Positions 9,166 to 20,609 are shown, counted from the stretch's first letter. The stretch is 64,000 bases of DNA from Neostapfia colusana (GCA_030760725.1 JASWHV010000003.1:58232517-58296516); one strand, 5' to 3'. Numbers and translations: made by a program. The notes: generated from the sequence alone by a model not told the origin.

Positions 9166-9389
9166 CTCTTCAAAATTTCAAATGTGATGAAATCAAAGTC
9201 GAATCTTGAGAAATGAAGCACGGGGAAGGATTTCCACACTCCTTAGGGCTCCAATCCGTGGATTTTACAAGATTTTTGGTGGAGGAAAGCGAAAATCGCC
9301 AATTGGGGGCGTTGTCGGCTTGAGAGGGTTGAAAGTGAGAGTGTAAAGGGTGAGAGAGGGGTTTGACCACCCCTAGGAGGTTAAGTCCC

Positions 9390-9530
9390 CAGGGGCCGGA
9401 CTTCTCTGGGGCCAGACTTGTCCGGCCTCCCAGGCAAACTAGTCCGGTTTGGACTTGTCCGCTGAGAAGTCCGACCTTGACAGCCCGGACTTGTCCGTCC
9501 CATGGGCGGACTAGTCCGACTATATGCTGA
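9390..9530. repeat. Palindrome cluster upstream of ORF3 leader (element D)
   Basis: Copies of CGGACTTGTCCG and CGGACTAGTCCG with half-sites lie just upstream (minus strand) of a pyrimidine-rich leader at about 9165-9385. The leader is homologous to that of element B, sharing a CCCCTC.CTC tract and an ATTGGCGATTTT stretch. Confidence 0.75.
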
Positions 9531-9761
9531 AATTCATATAATTTGAATTTTAGCTCAAGAATATGATCCTTTTTGGACAAGTTTTTTGCAAATATCTTTA
9601 GCAAACATGGTCAATAAGCATACGCCAAACAAGCAATGACCATATTTGACAAGGAATCCTTTTGAACATAGTTTTCATGGAGTAAAGGGAATTAGGGTAG
9701 TATGTTGAAAACATGCGGATTTTTGAAGTTTATAAACAAGCAACAACCAGATGTGCATACC

Positions 9762-9938
9762 TCAAGCAATGTTTCGAGAATCTAGGATATTCACTTCACT
9801 CCTTAGGTCACAAAAGTGTTTCTCATCAAGGGGTTTTATGAAGATGTCCGCCAATTGTTTCTCACTCCTAACATGGGAGATAACGATATCTCCCTTGATA
9901 GAGTGATCTCACAGGAAATGGTGACGGATATCAATGTG
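9762..9938 (-). pseudogene. C-terminal end of Copia pol RNase H (element D)
   Basis: About 58 codons that match the last part of pol in elements A and B: HIDIRHHFL, then a TGA where the relatives have Arg (CGA), then DHSIKGDI, QLADIF, KPLDEKHF and the final NILDSRN. The frame ends at 9762. Upstream it is cut off abruptly at 9938/9939, where LTR sequence of element B begins. This is a decayed fragment, not a functional gene. The TGA fits deamination of a methylated CpG. Confidence 0.82.
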
Positions 9939-10122
9939 TGCAAAGGAATCAAACCGAGAGCTCAAACATCGGTCACCACATCTTTCCTCTCACAAAAACC
10001 ACTAACACCTTAAGATCCAATCTTAGGGGTCTAGAAGGTGAGGAAAGAGGCTTTGAAGAGCTCTAGGAAGGAGTTTTCAGCGCTTGGGTTCGTGTCCCTT
10101 CAATTCTCAGCCGGGGGGTCTC

Positions 10123-10131
10123 CTTTTATAG
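10123..10131 (-). promoter_or_regulatory. LTR TATA box (element B, 3' LTR)
   Basis: Minus strand TTTCTATAAAAGGAGACC, identical in place and context to the box in the 5' LTR. Confidence 0.7.
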
Positions 10132-10154
10132 AAATCCCGACATTTAGCCGTTAC

Positions 10155-10790
10155 CAACTAAAGTCCGGACTAGTCCGGTCCCAACCCCGGACTAGTCCGA
10201 TCTTGAGGGACCACTCACGTCACGGCTTACCAAATAAAGTTTTAGTGACCGTTGAATTCAAACGGTCATGAAACCCCGGACTAGTCCGGCCAAGAGCGGA
10301 CTAGTCCGATCTCAGTCAGGAACCTTTGTTCCGTATGAGAACGGACTAGTCTGCTAAGGGCGGACTAGTCCGGTCTTACCAGACTTAGTCTGAAAGACTC
10401 TCTCAACTGGAGCTGCGGACTAGTCCAGCCAACCTCGGACTAGTCCGAGCTCACACAGGAACCTTTGTTCCGTCCTATTTCGGACTAGTCTGAAAAGATC
10501 GGACTAGTCCGGCCTGTGGAGCGGACTAGTCCGATGACACTCAGAGACTTCTTCTCCGGACCTAAGCGGCTTAGTCCGCTTAGCGGACTAGTCCGGCCTC
10601 TTAGACGGACTAGTCCAGCCTTCTGAGACTTAGTCTCATAACGGCTCAGGCTCACACAACAGCGGACTAGTCCGGCCTTTAACGGACTAGTCCGAACTGA
10701 CTCAGAGACTCTTTATCGGGTCTAAAGCGGATTAGTCCGGTTATGAATGGACTAGTCCGACCATTTGCCCGGACAAGTCCGGTCTTCCCT
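10155..10790. repeat. CGGACTAGTCCG palindrome array (element B, 3' LTR)
   Basis: More than a dozen perfect or near-perfect copies of CGGACTAGTCCG, often in pairs about 20 bp apart, with variants such as CGGACTAGTCTG, AGACTTAGTCT and CGGCTTAGTCCG. It ends upstream of the TATA box. The spacers between palindromes also repeat (CAGGAACCTTTGTTCCGT occurs twice). Confidence 0.88.
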
Positions 10791-11094
10791 TTTCTTCATA
10801 TCTATGACTACCTCATCTCATGATTCTAACGTTCTATCCTTCCTTTGAGCTCTCTAGTGATTCTCAAGCACTCTAAAAGATAAGACCCTATACATAACTA
10901 GAAAAATGTGAAGATTAATAGAAAATGCTATTTTCAACTCTTCCAAGTCTTCTTCTTTTCCTTTTGCTTCTTGAGAGACTCCATATCCATTTCTTTGATA
11001 AACACCTGTGCTCATACTCAGTAGAAACTTATTAGCATCTTAATTATCGTCATCAATCAACCAAAACCACGGGGATTATCTAGATGCACTTTCA

Positions 11095-11108
11095 ATCTCT
11101 CCCTTTTT
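11095..11108 (-). other. Polypurine tract (element B)
   Basis: On the minus strand CCAAAAAGGGAGAGAT ends directly at the start of the 3' LTR (TGAAAGTGCATC). This is the expected plus-strand priming site. Confidence 0.8.
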
Positions 11109-11541
11109 GGTGATTGATGACAACTCATTAAGATTTTCGAAAAGTAGATATAGTAGATTGTTTTCATAAAGATTTACTCCCCCTAGATGTGTGCATAATG
11201 GATTATCAAGAACGAGAGAAAAATGTGCACAAGAGTGAGTTTATGGGGAATTTCATGCTTACATGTGTTGTGGTGGTGTGACTAAGTATAAGCAGTAACC
11301 ACATTTAGAAAGATATAACATTTATGAGCAAGCATATTTCATTATGGCATAATTTGAAGAGATAAAGTAACATAGTCATTACAAAAACAACATAACGTGG
11401 CATAGTTATTACAAACCATCATAAAATGAGTTTAATGAGCAAGACTAGACTATCTAGACTATGACTATGACTAGAATACTCCCTCTTATTCTCTCCCCCT
11501 TTGGCATCAAGGCACCAAAAAGGGAAGGAAAAGGAGAAAAC
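11109..11541. other. Noncoding 3' region between ORF3 and LTR (element B)
   Basis: AT-rich DNA with no supported coding frame. It lies between the ORF3 stop and the polypurine tract and is presumably the 3' untranslated region of the element. Confidence 0.55.
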
Positions 11542-13184
11542 CTAATCACTATCATCTTGATCTTCGTCGTGGTCACTCTGGGTCTCTTCATCCTCATCCT
11601 CTTCTTCATCGTCATCTTGGTGATGGGTGTGGGAGGTAGGAGGAGCAGCTGAGGTGGATCCAAAATAGGCAAGCTCATCCTCCGTGAGAGTGGGAAACTC
11701 TGTCACTTCATCATCATCTGATGACGGTGGAGACATAGGTATCTCCATCTTGTCGCACATGGCCTTGAGATACTTCTCTTGGCGTTGCTTCATCTTCTGC
11801 GTGCGAACTTCCACCTTCCGGCATGAGGAGAATATGGCCTTGAAGATCTTGAGCAGTCCACTAGAGGAGCCACTCGATGACGGAGGAACGGATGGTCCGG
11901 CAGAAGAGGATGGAGCTGCAGTGGATCCCCTGCCCATGGATGCAGGAGGGCGAGGAAGAGGAGTCAGCATCTGAGGACGGAGCTTCCGGTGCTTCACATC
12001 CTTTGCAAACTCTAGACTTGTGACTTTTTCAATCATGCACATGATGTATGGTGCATAGCCACAGGATCTGTTCGGGGTGTGGGAGATGTTGAAAATGTCG
12101 TTGTAGATGTAGTCAAAGACATTGAATTTCTCTTCTTCATTGAGCAGCTTCAACAAGTTTCTGAGGTACCCCTGTATCATCCCCGCATCTCCATCTTTTG
12201 GAGCTAGAGTCTTCCTCAGAACTCTGTTCATCACTCCAAAGAAGGGTTTGATGTTGTGGGTGGAGGATGCCTCATAGGAGAGATAGGAGGGATACATGAA
12301 GTCCAAGTCATCCTTGCCCAGAGTTCTCTCATTGTGAACTATTATCTCATAGTTCAAATGCTCCCCAAGTCCTAGGATGCGAGCAAACTCATCATATAGG
12401 ACCGAGTACACCACGCCATTTGTCATCCATGTGATTTTCCTGTTTCCGTAGGTGTGGAAGTAACAGGTGGTGTAGAACTGGACTATGACCTCAATGTTCC
12501 AATCATATTGAAAGGCCATCAAGTCTTTGATCCCATGGCGTTCTGTTGCTTCAATTACTGCATCAAAGGCTTGATGTTTCTTGTTGGCCATGTATGGCCA
12601 ATCCACCCACTGAGCATCAACTACCGGTGTCTTCATTGGGAGATAGACATGCCGGTAGTAGTCACAATGGAAGTCACACCAGAAGCGAGGGTCTGGTGTG
12701 GACTTCTCGTACTTGTAGACATCCTCCTCCCGGACCTTCTGGCCTTGTCGGCTCCTCTCCCCTTGAAGGTTGCACTCGCCAAATTGGGTTGGCGGTTTGG
12801 GTTGTGCATGGGCGGTGCCCTTTCAAGGGGCCCAACAGGTCCCTGTGGGGGATTTTCCCTTCCCCGTCTAGGGTTGTCACGAATGACGAGTCCCCTGTTG
12901 GCTAGAGCCTTTTTCCTGGAGGGATCAGCTGCTTTGCCTTTTCCTTTGTCCTGGGTTGATTTTTGTGGCTCGGCAGTCTGTTTGTCCTTTAGGGTGACTA
13001 GTCTTTTCCTCCTCGGAGGGTCAACGGACTGGGAGGCTTGGGCTTCTCTGTCAGCCCGTTTCTTTGTCCGAGCTTCCCTTGCAGCAGCCTCTACTGCCTC
13101 TGCATCGGCTGCCGCACGATAAGCAGCTTGACGAGCCGCTTTGGCCTCGGGATTTGGAAGAGGGCTGTCGTTGGGTCCTGACAT
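11542..13184 (-). pseudogene. Sirevirus ORF3 (Transposase_32-like), element B, one frameshift
   Basis: A protein of unknown function in the envelope position of Sireviruses. The first frame (ATG at 13184) gives a charged, low-complexity N-terminus of about 120 residues with PRRKRLVTLKDK and KGKGKA. Near 12820 the reading frame changes. The continuing frame has FWCDFHCDYYRHVYLP, then the 364-codon stretch from 12636 with YDWNIEVIVQFYTTCYF, WMTNG and ILGL. These are typical of the plant 'putative transposon protein' family, as I remember it. The C-terminus is Ser/Pro-rich, then strongly acidic (about 20 Asp/Glu in the last 35 residues). An intact product would be about 545 residues. A one-base indel explains the break. 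An intron acceptor (TTACTCACCAG) ends three bases before the ATG. Confidence 0.75.
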
Positions 13185-13187
13185 GAT

Positions 13188-13528
13188 CTGGTGAGTAAAG
13201 AAGTTTTTAGGTGATGGAGTATTGCGTTTAAATTAGTTTACAAACCCAAAGTTAGAGGTTAAGACTGTATCATTCGGACTTGTCCGGGTAGGAGGCGGAC
13301 TAGTCCGCTCTGGCCGGACTTGTCCGGTTGGAGTCCGGACTAGTCCGGACTTTACAGTTTTAAACCCTAACTAATGTGATTTGCTTATCAATTCATCAAA
13401 GTAGGTGCAATATTATGGGGGTTTGAAATAATGTGGCCTAGGAAACTCAGAGAGGCCCTAAGGTACCCAAGATATGTTCTAGGAATAGGATTTTTTGTGA
13501 AAAAATCCAAGTCTAGGTTAAAAAGTAC
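13188..13528 (-). other. Putative intron in the ORF3 leader (element B)
   Basis: Donor CACTCCAAG|GTACTTTT at 13529/13528 and acceptor CTTCTTTACTCACCAG|ATC at 13188/13187 on the minus strand, 341 nt. The upstream leader (about 13529-13735) aligns with that of element D, where an equivalent 337-nt intron exists. Palindromes occur inside the intron at about 13270-13345. Confidence 0.55.
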
Positions 13529-13751
13529 CTTGGAGTGAAGGAATGTGATGAAATCCGCGGTTCGACGGAGCGGAGATAGTCGGAGAAGAGTTCCCCGCAC
13601 TCCACAGGCCTTGAATCGAGGATGCCCTTGAGGGATTTGAGGGAGAACTCCAAAATCGCCAATGGGGGTGAGTTTTGGAGGAGAGAAGTGGAGTGGAGGT
13701 GAATGAGGGAGAGGGAGGGGTTTCAGCCCGACCATTGGAGGTTAAGTCTCC

Positions 13752-13915
13752 AAGGGCCGGACTAGTCCGGTCAGTCGGACTAGGTCCGGACTAGTCTTCA
13801 GTACGGACTTGTCCGGGTGCCAGGCGAACTAGTCCGTTGTGGACTTGTCCGCTGCTCCTCGGACTTATTTAGAATGCCCGGACTTGTCCGGCCTCTAGGT
13901 CGGACTAGTCCGACT
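13752..13915. repeat. CGGACTAGTCCG palindromes upstream of ORF3 leader (element B)
   Basis: Six or more copies of CCGGACTAGTCCGG-, CGGACTTGTCCG- and related motifs lie immediately upstream (minus strand) of the ORF3 leader. This repeats the palindrome-then-transcript order of the LTR of the same element. A weak TATA-like CTAAATAAG lies among them. Confidence 0.78.
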
Positions 13916-13993
13916 TTTAAAGTCTAAAAAAATCTTATATATCAGAATTTTGCCTTGGTTTGCGGTGGATTTACTTGTACCTGCTATATGGTC

Positions 13994-13996
<3 letters not shown>

Positions 13997-14056
<60 letters not shown>
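13997..14056. repeat. (AT)n microsatellite
   Basis: About 30 uninterrupted AT units between pol and the palindromes of element B. The open frame through it (alternating Ile and Tyr) is an artefact of the repeat. Confidence 0.95.
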
Positions 14057-14058
<2 letters not shown>

Positions 14059-14222
14059 AACACATAATTATGTGATGACAATGTAGCCAAAAATAATGTG
14101 AGATGAAAATAGAGGATGTACAAGTTTTCACAATCATGCACATTTTTTAAGGTTGTGAGAGAACTTCTATTTGCACAATTTTTTCAACTTACATTCCTAG
14201 AGTCTAATATATTCAGCTCATT

Positions 14223-17200
14223 TCAAAGTCCACAAAATCGTTTTTCATCTAGTGGTTTGGTAAAGATACCGGCTAGTTGTTTTTCAGTTCTTACGTGTGA
14301 GATTGCTATGTCCCCCTTTATAGAGTGATCTCTTAAAAAGTGATGCCGAATGTCTATGTGTTTGGTTCTAGAGTGCTCAACGGGATTGTGGGCTATCTTA
14401 ATAGCACTCTCATTGTCACAAAGGAGTGGAATGTTGTTCATATTGTGTCCATAATCCCTTAAAGTTTGTCGCATCCAAAGAAGTTGAGCACAACAACTTC
14501 CGGCTGCGACATACTCCACCTCTGCTGTGGAGAGAGCAATGGAATTTTGTTTCTTGGATGACCATGATACTAAGGACCTACCCAAAAATTGACAAGTTCC
14601 TGAGGTGCTTTTTCTATCTATTTTACATCCGGCGTAATCCGCATCGGAGTATCCGATGAGATTAAACTTAGACCCCTTTGGATACCATAATCCTAGGTTG
14701 GGTGTGTGAACTAGATATCTTAGGATCCTTTTAACGGCTGTTAAATGGCATTCTTTAGGTGATGCTTGAAATCTTGCGCATAAACATACACTAAGCATGA
14801 TATCGGGTCTAGATGCGCAAAGATAAAGTAATGAGCCAATCATGGAGCGATATACCTTTTGATCCACGCTTGGTCCATCTTCATTGAGGTCAAGGTGCCC
14901 ATTTGTTGCCATTGGTGTCTTGATAGGTTTTGCTTTGTCCATGTCGAACTTCTTGAGTATGTCTTGTGTGTACTTGGTTTGACTAATGAACGTGCCTTCC
15001 TTGAGTTGCTTGACTTGAAATCCGAGGAAGAACTTCAACTCTCCCATCATGGACATTTCAAACCTATCTGTCATTATCTTGCTAAACTCATTGCAAAAAG
15101 ATGTGTTAGTAGAACCAAATATAATGTCATCAACATATATTTGGCATACAAAGAGATTGTTGTCTACATTCTTTGTGAACAGTGTATAATCTGCTTTGCC
15201 TATCTTAAAGCCGTTATCAATAAGAAAGTCTCTAAACCAAGCTCTAGGAGCTTGTTTAAGGCCATAGAGAGCTTTATGCAATTTAAACACATGATCAGGA
15301 TATTCTTGGTCTTCAAAGCCGGGTGGTTGCTCCACGTACACCTCCTCCTTGATTGGACCGTTTAGAAAGGCACTTTTCACATCCATTTGATAGAGTTTAA
15401 AATCATGATGAGTAGCATAGGCTAATAGAATACGAATAGATTCAAGCCTAGCTACGGGAGCAAAAGTTTCATCAAAATCCAAACCTTTGACTTGAGCATA
15501 TTCCTTTGCCACAAGTCTGGCCTTGTTTCTTGTTACCACTCCGTGTTCATCTTGCTTGTTGCGGAACACCCACTTGGTACCTACCACGTTTGCGTTTGGT
15601 CTTTTCACTAGCTCCCATACTTGATTTCTTGTGAAGTTGTTTAATTCTTCTTGCATGGCTACTACCCAATTTGGGTCCTTGAGTGCATGTTCCACCCTAA
15701 ATGGTTCCAAGGACGACACAAAAGAGTAATGTGCACAAAAGTTAGCTATACGAGAACGTGTTGTTACTCCTTTTGTGATATCTCCGAGGATGTTATCAAC
15801 AGGGTGATCTCGTTGAATGCTTTGATGAACCCTTGGGTGAGGCACTTGATTTCTTGAGTGGTTTTCTTCTTCATAATCTTCTTCTCGCCCTTGATCAACA
15901 CCATGTTTTGATTTTCCTCTTCCTCAAACTGACCGTCTTGATCTTGGAGTGCTTGGTTTTGATCTTGAGTGAGGGGTGCCACTTTTGATGAGCTTGTAGC
16001 ATCTTGTCCTACATTTTCTTGGGGACGGATTTCTCCAAGCCCCATTCTTCTTAGTGCTTCACTTGGTGCTTCTTCTTCATCTAATACATATTGATCAACT
16101 TGCTCCACTTGGGAGCCATTAGTTTCATCAAACACCACGTCACGTGCAATTTCAATGCACCCGGAGGTTTTGTTGAAGACACGATAAGCGTAGGTGTTTG
16201 AGTCATAACCAAGTAGGAAACCTTCATCGGATTTCAAAGCAAATTTTGAAATCCTAGGCTTCTTGTTAAGAATATAGCATTTGCTTCCAAAGACTCGAAA
16301 GTAGGAGATATTGGGTTTGTTACCGGTTAGGAGCTCGTATGAGGTTTTCTTTAAGAGTCGATGAAGGTAGAGGCGGTTTGTAGCATGACAAGCGGTGTTG
16401 ATTGCCTCCGCCCAAAATCGATCCGAGGTCTTGTATTCGTCGAGCATGGTTCTTGCCATCTCTATGAGTGTCCAGTTCTTCTTTTCAGCTACCCCATTTT
16501 GTTCGGGAGTATAAGGGGCTGAAAACTCATGTTTGATGCCTTCTTCATCCAAAAATTCTTCTACTTGAGTGTTCTTGAATTCAGAACCGTTGTCACTTCT
16601 AATCTTCTTAGTTTTTGAAGAAAACTCGTTTTGAGCTCTCCTCAAGAACTTCTTGAGGATTCCTTGAGTTTCTCCCTTATCATGCAAGAAAAATACCCAA
16701 GTGAAACAAGAATAATCATCAACAATTACAAGACCATACTTGTTACCCCCAATGCTTATATAGGTGACAGGGCCGAAGAGGTCCATGTGAAGCATCTCCA
16801 ATGGTCTTGTTGTCGTCATCACGTTCTTGGCGGGGTGAGCTGTTCCAATTTGCTTTCCTGCTTGGCACGCACTACATGGTCTATCCTTTTCAAAAACAAC
16901 ACCTTTTAGTCCACGGATGTGATCCCCCTTTAGAAGTTTCTGTAAATTCCTCATTCCAACATGGGCTAGTCTTCTATGCCACAGCCATCCCATGTTGGTT
17001 TTTGCTATTAAGCATGTGTCAAGCTGAGCTTTACTTGTGGAAAAATCCACCAAGTAAAGCTTTCCTTTTAACACACCCTTAAAGGCAATTGAGTTGTCAC
17101 TTCTTCTAGAGACGGTCACATCCTCGTTGGTAAATAAGCAATTATAACCTTTCTCACATAGTTGAGATATGGACAATAGGTTATAATCCAATGATTCAAC

Positions 17201-17410
17201 GTGTAGAACATGTGAAAGAAAGTGTTGAGAAGAGATTGCGATTTTACCAATACCTAGTACCCTTCCTTGTCTGTTGTCACCAAAATAGATGCCTTCATTT
17301 GGATCATCATTTTCTTCATACTCAACAAACATTTTCTTCTCTCCGGTCATATGGTTAGTGCATCCACTATCTAGCATCCATTTAGTGCCACCGGAGGAGT
17401 AGGCCTGCAA
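14223..17410 (-). pseudogene. pol: Copia pol polyprotein, element B, frameshifted
   Basis: The first frame (17410-15764) has protease DSG (MLDSGCTNHMTG), integrase HHCC (HRRLAH ... CSACQAGKQ) and DDE core (HMDLFGP, RSDNGSEF, EQNGVAEKK). Near 15900 an indel shifts the frame. The second frame (open from about 15900 to 14223) has reverse transcriptase with YVDD and RNase H (STAEVEY, FTKPLDEKRF). Compared with element A, three residues are missing in the RT (after APRAW). A TGA at 14223 cuts off the last ~13 residues, which continue in frame beyond it. The frame begins at TTG immediately after GTTTTGCAG, only about 4 nt past the gag stop codon. There is no ATG start. Confidence 0.9.
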
Positions 17411-17416
17411 AACAAT

Positions 17417-19784
17417 TTAAACATTGCTCTTAGGTACCCAAACTTGGTTGGGTCCTTTGAGGTTAGTTACTAGGCATTTGGGCACCCACACACAAGTTTT
17501 CGGACTCTTGTGGAGTGGCCCAACATATTTTGCATAAATTTTACCATACTTTATTTTTATAAGAACATAAGATGCATCGAAATTATGAAATACTATAGAT
17601 TATATATTTTTGGTAATCTTATGTGAGGTAGATGCAAAGTTATTACTCTTGTCTTGACTTGAGTTTTCTTTCACGAAGGCTACAAATTTGCTATTGTTTT
17701 TAAGGATTCTAGCATTTTTCTTTCCTCCCATAGTATATCCAAGTCCATCTTTGATGAAGGGAGATCTTGTGATTGCGTATGCACTGCGTGCATAATTGAT
17801 TTTTTCTTTATCAAAGATCCCACTCTTGTGTGTATTCTTGCTTTGTGCCTCTTTGAGCTCATTTTTTAAGTTTAAGACAATGCTAGCACATTTGCAAGTT
17901 TTAGTGTTGGATTTTGTCTTTGTTGAGAGAGAGCTTTTAGAGGATGGATTAATTGGGACACTAGACTTAAGTGAGTCAAGTTGTGCTTCAAGATTCTTGT
18001 GAGCTTTGGTTAAACTTACGAGTTCATCTTGAAGCGCTATATTCTCACTTTTAAGCTGAACGCATGTCTCTTTGCCCATGGCAAGTTCGCTTTCAAGTGT
18101 TCTACAGTTTTCTCTCTCAAACTCAAGAAGTTTCTCAATCTCAAGGTTTCTTTCCTTTTCAAGGATAACCAATCCTTCTTGTTGATTGAGAAGCTCTTGT
18201 TCAAAAATTTCATCCGATAGCATTTTCATTTTAGCTATAGCCTTTTTGTTTAATCCTCTAAACATGAATTCATTTTCACTACTACTATCGAAGTCACTAT
18301 CATCTTCAATATGTATCTTAGAAGGTTTAGTCATTACCTTGCATTTTCCTTCCTTTGCCATGAGGCATGTGTGACTTCGGCTCTTCCAATCACCCATGTT
18401 TGGCAAGAGTGATTTCTTCATGGTTGGCCTCTTGATGGCTACGGTTGCCACTTTTTCTTCATCTTCGGAGGAGGATTCTTCATTTGAGTCCCATTCTTCT
18501 CCGATGTGGGCTTGTCCATATGTATTCTTCTTTGTGAAGAATTTCTTGTCTTGCGGCTTCCCATCCTTCTTCTTTCTTTTGTCATTCCTTGCTATGGGGG
18601 CAGTTCACAATGAAATGCCCACGTTCTCCACAGTTGTAGCAAGTCTTCTTTGTTCTTGACTTGCCTTTGTCTTTGCTCTTGTTCTCATAGTGATAGCTTC
18701 TCCTTCTCCTCATCAACCTTTTGAATCTTTTGATGAAGAACGCCATTTCTTCATCATCCATGTCTGTGCTTTCATCATCACTTTCTTCATCTTCATTTGT
18801 GAGTTGTGTTTCTTTTGCCTTTGACTTGGATGTGGCCTTGAGAGCAGTGCCCTTCTTCTTGGATGAAGTGATCTTGGCTAAGTCATTGACGTGTTGGGCT
18901 TCCTTCTCCATCATCTCATGGTTAATGATCTTCCCTAGCACTTCATCCGGAGTCATCAAATGAAAGTTTGGACTTTCCCGGATTAGGGTGCATAGGGTCA
19001 CATTGCGAGGCATAAATGCTCTTATCATCCTTTTAACCACCTCATGGTCATTCCATTTCTTGCATCCGTATGCCCGACTCTTGTTGATAAGAGTTTTGAG
19101 TCGGTTGTACATTTCTTGAGGTGTTTCGCCTTCTTCCATGGCAAACCTTCCAAGCTCTCCTTCTATCATCTCAATCTTAGCTTCCCTCATGGATCGGTTT
19201 CCTTCATGTGCGATCTTGAGGGTGTCCCAAATATCTTTGGCGAGCTCCAACCCATCTACCTTGTTAAATTCTTCAATGCTCAAAGATGAGTTGAGCACGG
19301 CTGCTGCTTGTGCATTGCGATGGATTTGTTGTTCTTGTTCTAGAGTGAGTTCATCCTCGTCTTCGGGGATATCTATACCTGTACATACCACATGCCAAAG
19401 ACTTGGGTTCAAGGAAATTAGATGCAACTTCATGTTGTGTTTCCACATTGTATAGTTAGTTCCATCAAAGTGAGGTGGTTTGCCTAGAGGAATTGATAAA
19501 TAACTGGAATGAGAATTTAGTCGTTCATAGTTAAAAGGATATCGCGAGTAGTCTTGTTGACTACTTTTGAGTTTCTTCTCTAACTTCTCCTTCTTTTTCC
19601 TTTTGGCCTCCTCCTTTTTGAGGAGTGCCATGAGACGAAGAACTTCTTCATCTTCTTCTGAGCTTGTAATGTCTTGTGGAGGAGCAACTGCGGGAGGTGG
19701 GTTAGAACCTTGTTCTTCAAAGTTGCTCGAGCTTGCTCCTTTTCCCTTGTTGAGATCAATTTGGCTACCGACCTTGTCCCCCAT
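17417..19784 (-). pseudogene. gag: Sirevirus Gag, element B, frameshifted
   Basis: From ATG at 19784: an acidic/Lys-rich N-terminus, the UBN2-type gag domain (HFDGTNYTMWKHNM, about residues 105-290), an acidic linker and a zinc knuckle CYNCGERGHFIVNC near residue 390. Directly after the knuckle a run of five C (five G on the plus strand, 18596-18600) puts the frame out by one. With four C the frame would continue into the Lys-rich segment and the coiled coil (second part, 18590-17603). A TAA at 17600-17602 interrupts again. The same frame then reads through VWVPKCLV and QVWVPK, matching the C-terminus of Gag in A, to the true stop at 17417. No second knuckle is visible. Confidence 0.87.
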
Positions 19785-19820
19785 CTCCTCTCCAAGCGGT
19801 TAAGCTTTTGTGGAGAGTTA

Positions 19821-19833
19821 GGCTCTGATACCA
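19821..19833 (-). other. Primer-binding site (initiator Met tRNA), element B
   Basis: Minus strand TGGTATCAGAGCC, two bases after the LTR end TTTCA. Confidence 0.9.
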
Positions 19834-20574
19834 ATTGAAAGTTGCCTAGAGGGGGGTGAATAGGCTAATAAAAACTGAAATTAAAATAAAGAGCGGATAA
19901 AACCAGAGTGGGCCGGACTAGTCCGGTATGAGGTCGGACTAGTCAGGTCTAAGCCTACTTTGTGTTTTAGGTTTCCTGTTAAGTTTGTTTGAGCTGAAAA
20001 TATGTGGTAGTCAAATGATGTCACAAATTAGTTGAGAATAATCAGATTGCAAAATAATAGAGCAATTTGCGGAAAATAACACAAAGAAAGTTTAACAAGT
20101 AATTCTAGTGAGCAAGTAAGATAGTAGAGAAGACAAGAGACCCGAATTATCCCGAGGTTCGATTCCACACAGGAACCTACGTCCTCGTTGAGGAGTCCAC
20201 CAAGGACCGGGTCTTTTCTAACCCTTCCCTCACCGAGCGATCACCAAGATCAAGCCCGGGCTTTCTCACTATCAATCTAATGTGAATACAATGCTCTTAT
20301 GGGCTACTCACACTTTGAGGCTCCCTACACCAACCAAGCAGTTCTAGAATTCAAAGTACAACTGTTGAGAACTCAAAATAACAGTTAAAGTGCAAAGGAA
20401 TCAAACCGAGAGCTCAAATGTCGGTCACCACGTCTTTCCTCTCACAAAAACCACTAACACCTTAAGATCCAATCTTAGGGGTCTAGAAGGTGAGGAAAGA
20501 GGCTTAGAAGAGCTCTAGGAATGAGTTTTCAGCGCTTGGGTTCGTGTCTCTTCAATTCTCAGCCGGGGGGTCTC

Positions 20575-20583
20575 CTTTTATAG
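20575..20583 (-). promoter_or_regulatory. LTR TATA box (element B, 5' LTR)
   Basis: Minus strand GATTTCTATAAAAGGAGACC, placed immediately after the last palindrome. Confidence 0.75.
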
Positions 20584-20609
20584 AAATCCCGGCATTTAGC
20601 CGTTACCAA

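Larger units (their letters stand above)
9939..11094 (-). repeat. 3' LTR of element B, truncated
   Basis: Matches 20391-21547 closely, including the TATA box (10123-10131) and the palindrome array. The last ~555 bp of the LTR (minus-strand sense) are missing. At 9938 it abuts the pol tail of element D. The two LTR copies differ by several insertions or losses of whole CGGACTAGTCCG units. Confidence 0.88.

Noticed and set aside
10155..10790. Regularly spaced repeats that could suggest a CRISPR-like array
   Set aside because: The repeated unit is a 12-bp palindrome with irregular spacing inside an LTR, in a plant genome, so it is a retrotransposon regulatory array.
12800..12840. Programmed -1 frameshift at AAAGGGC in ORF3 of element B
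   Set aside because: The heptamer is not in the frame needed for slippage (codons read GAA AGG GCA). A simple indel in a decaying copy is the better explanation.
13895..14143. 82-codon frame with Ile-Tyr repeats
   Set aside because: A by-product of the (AT)n microsatellite.
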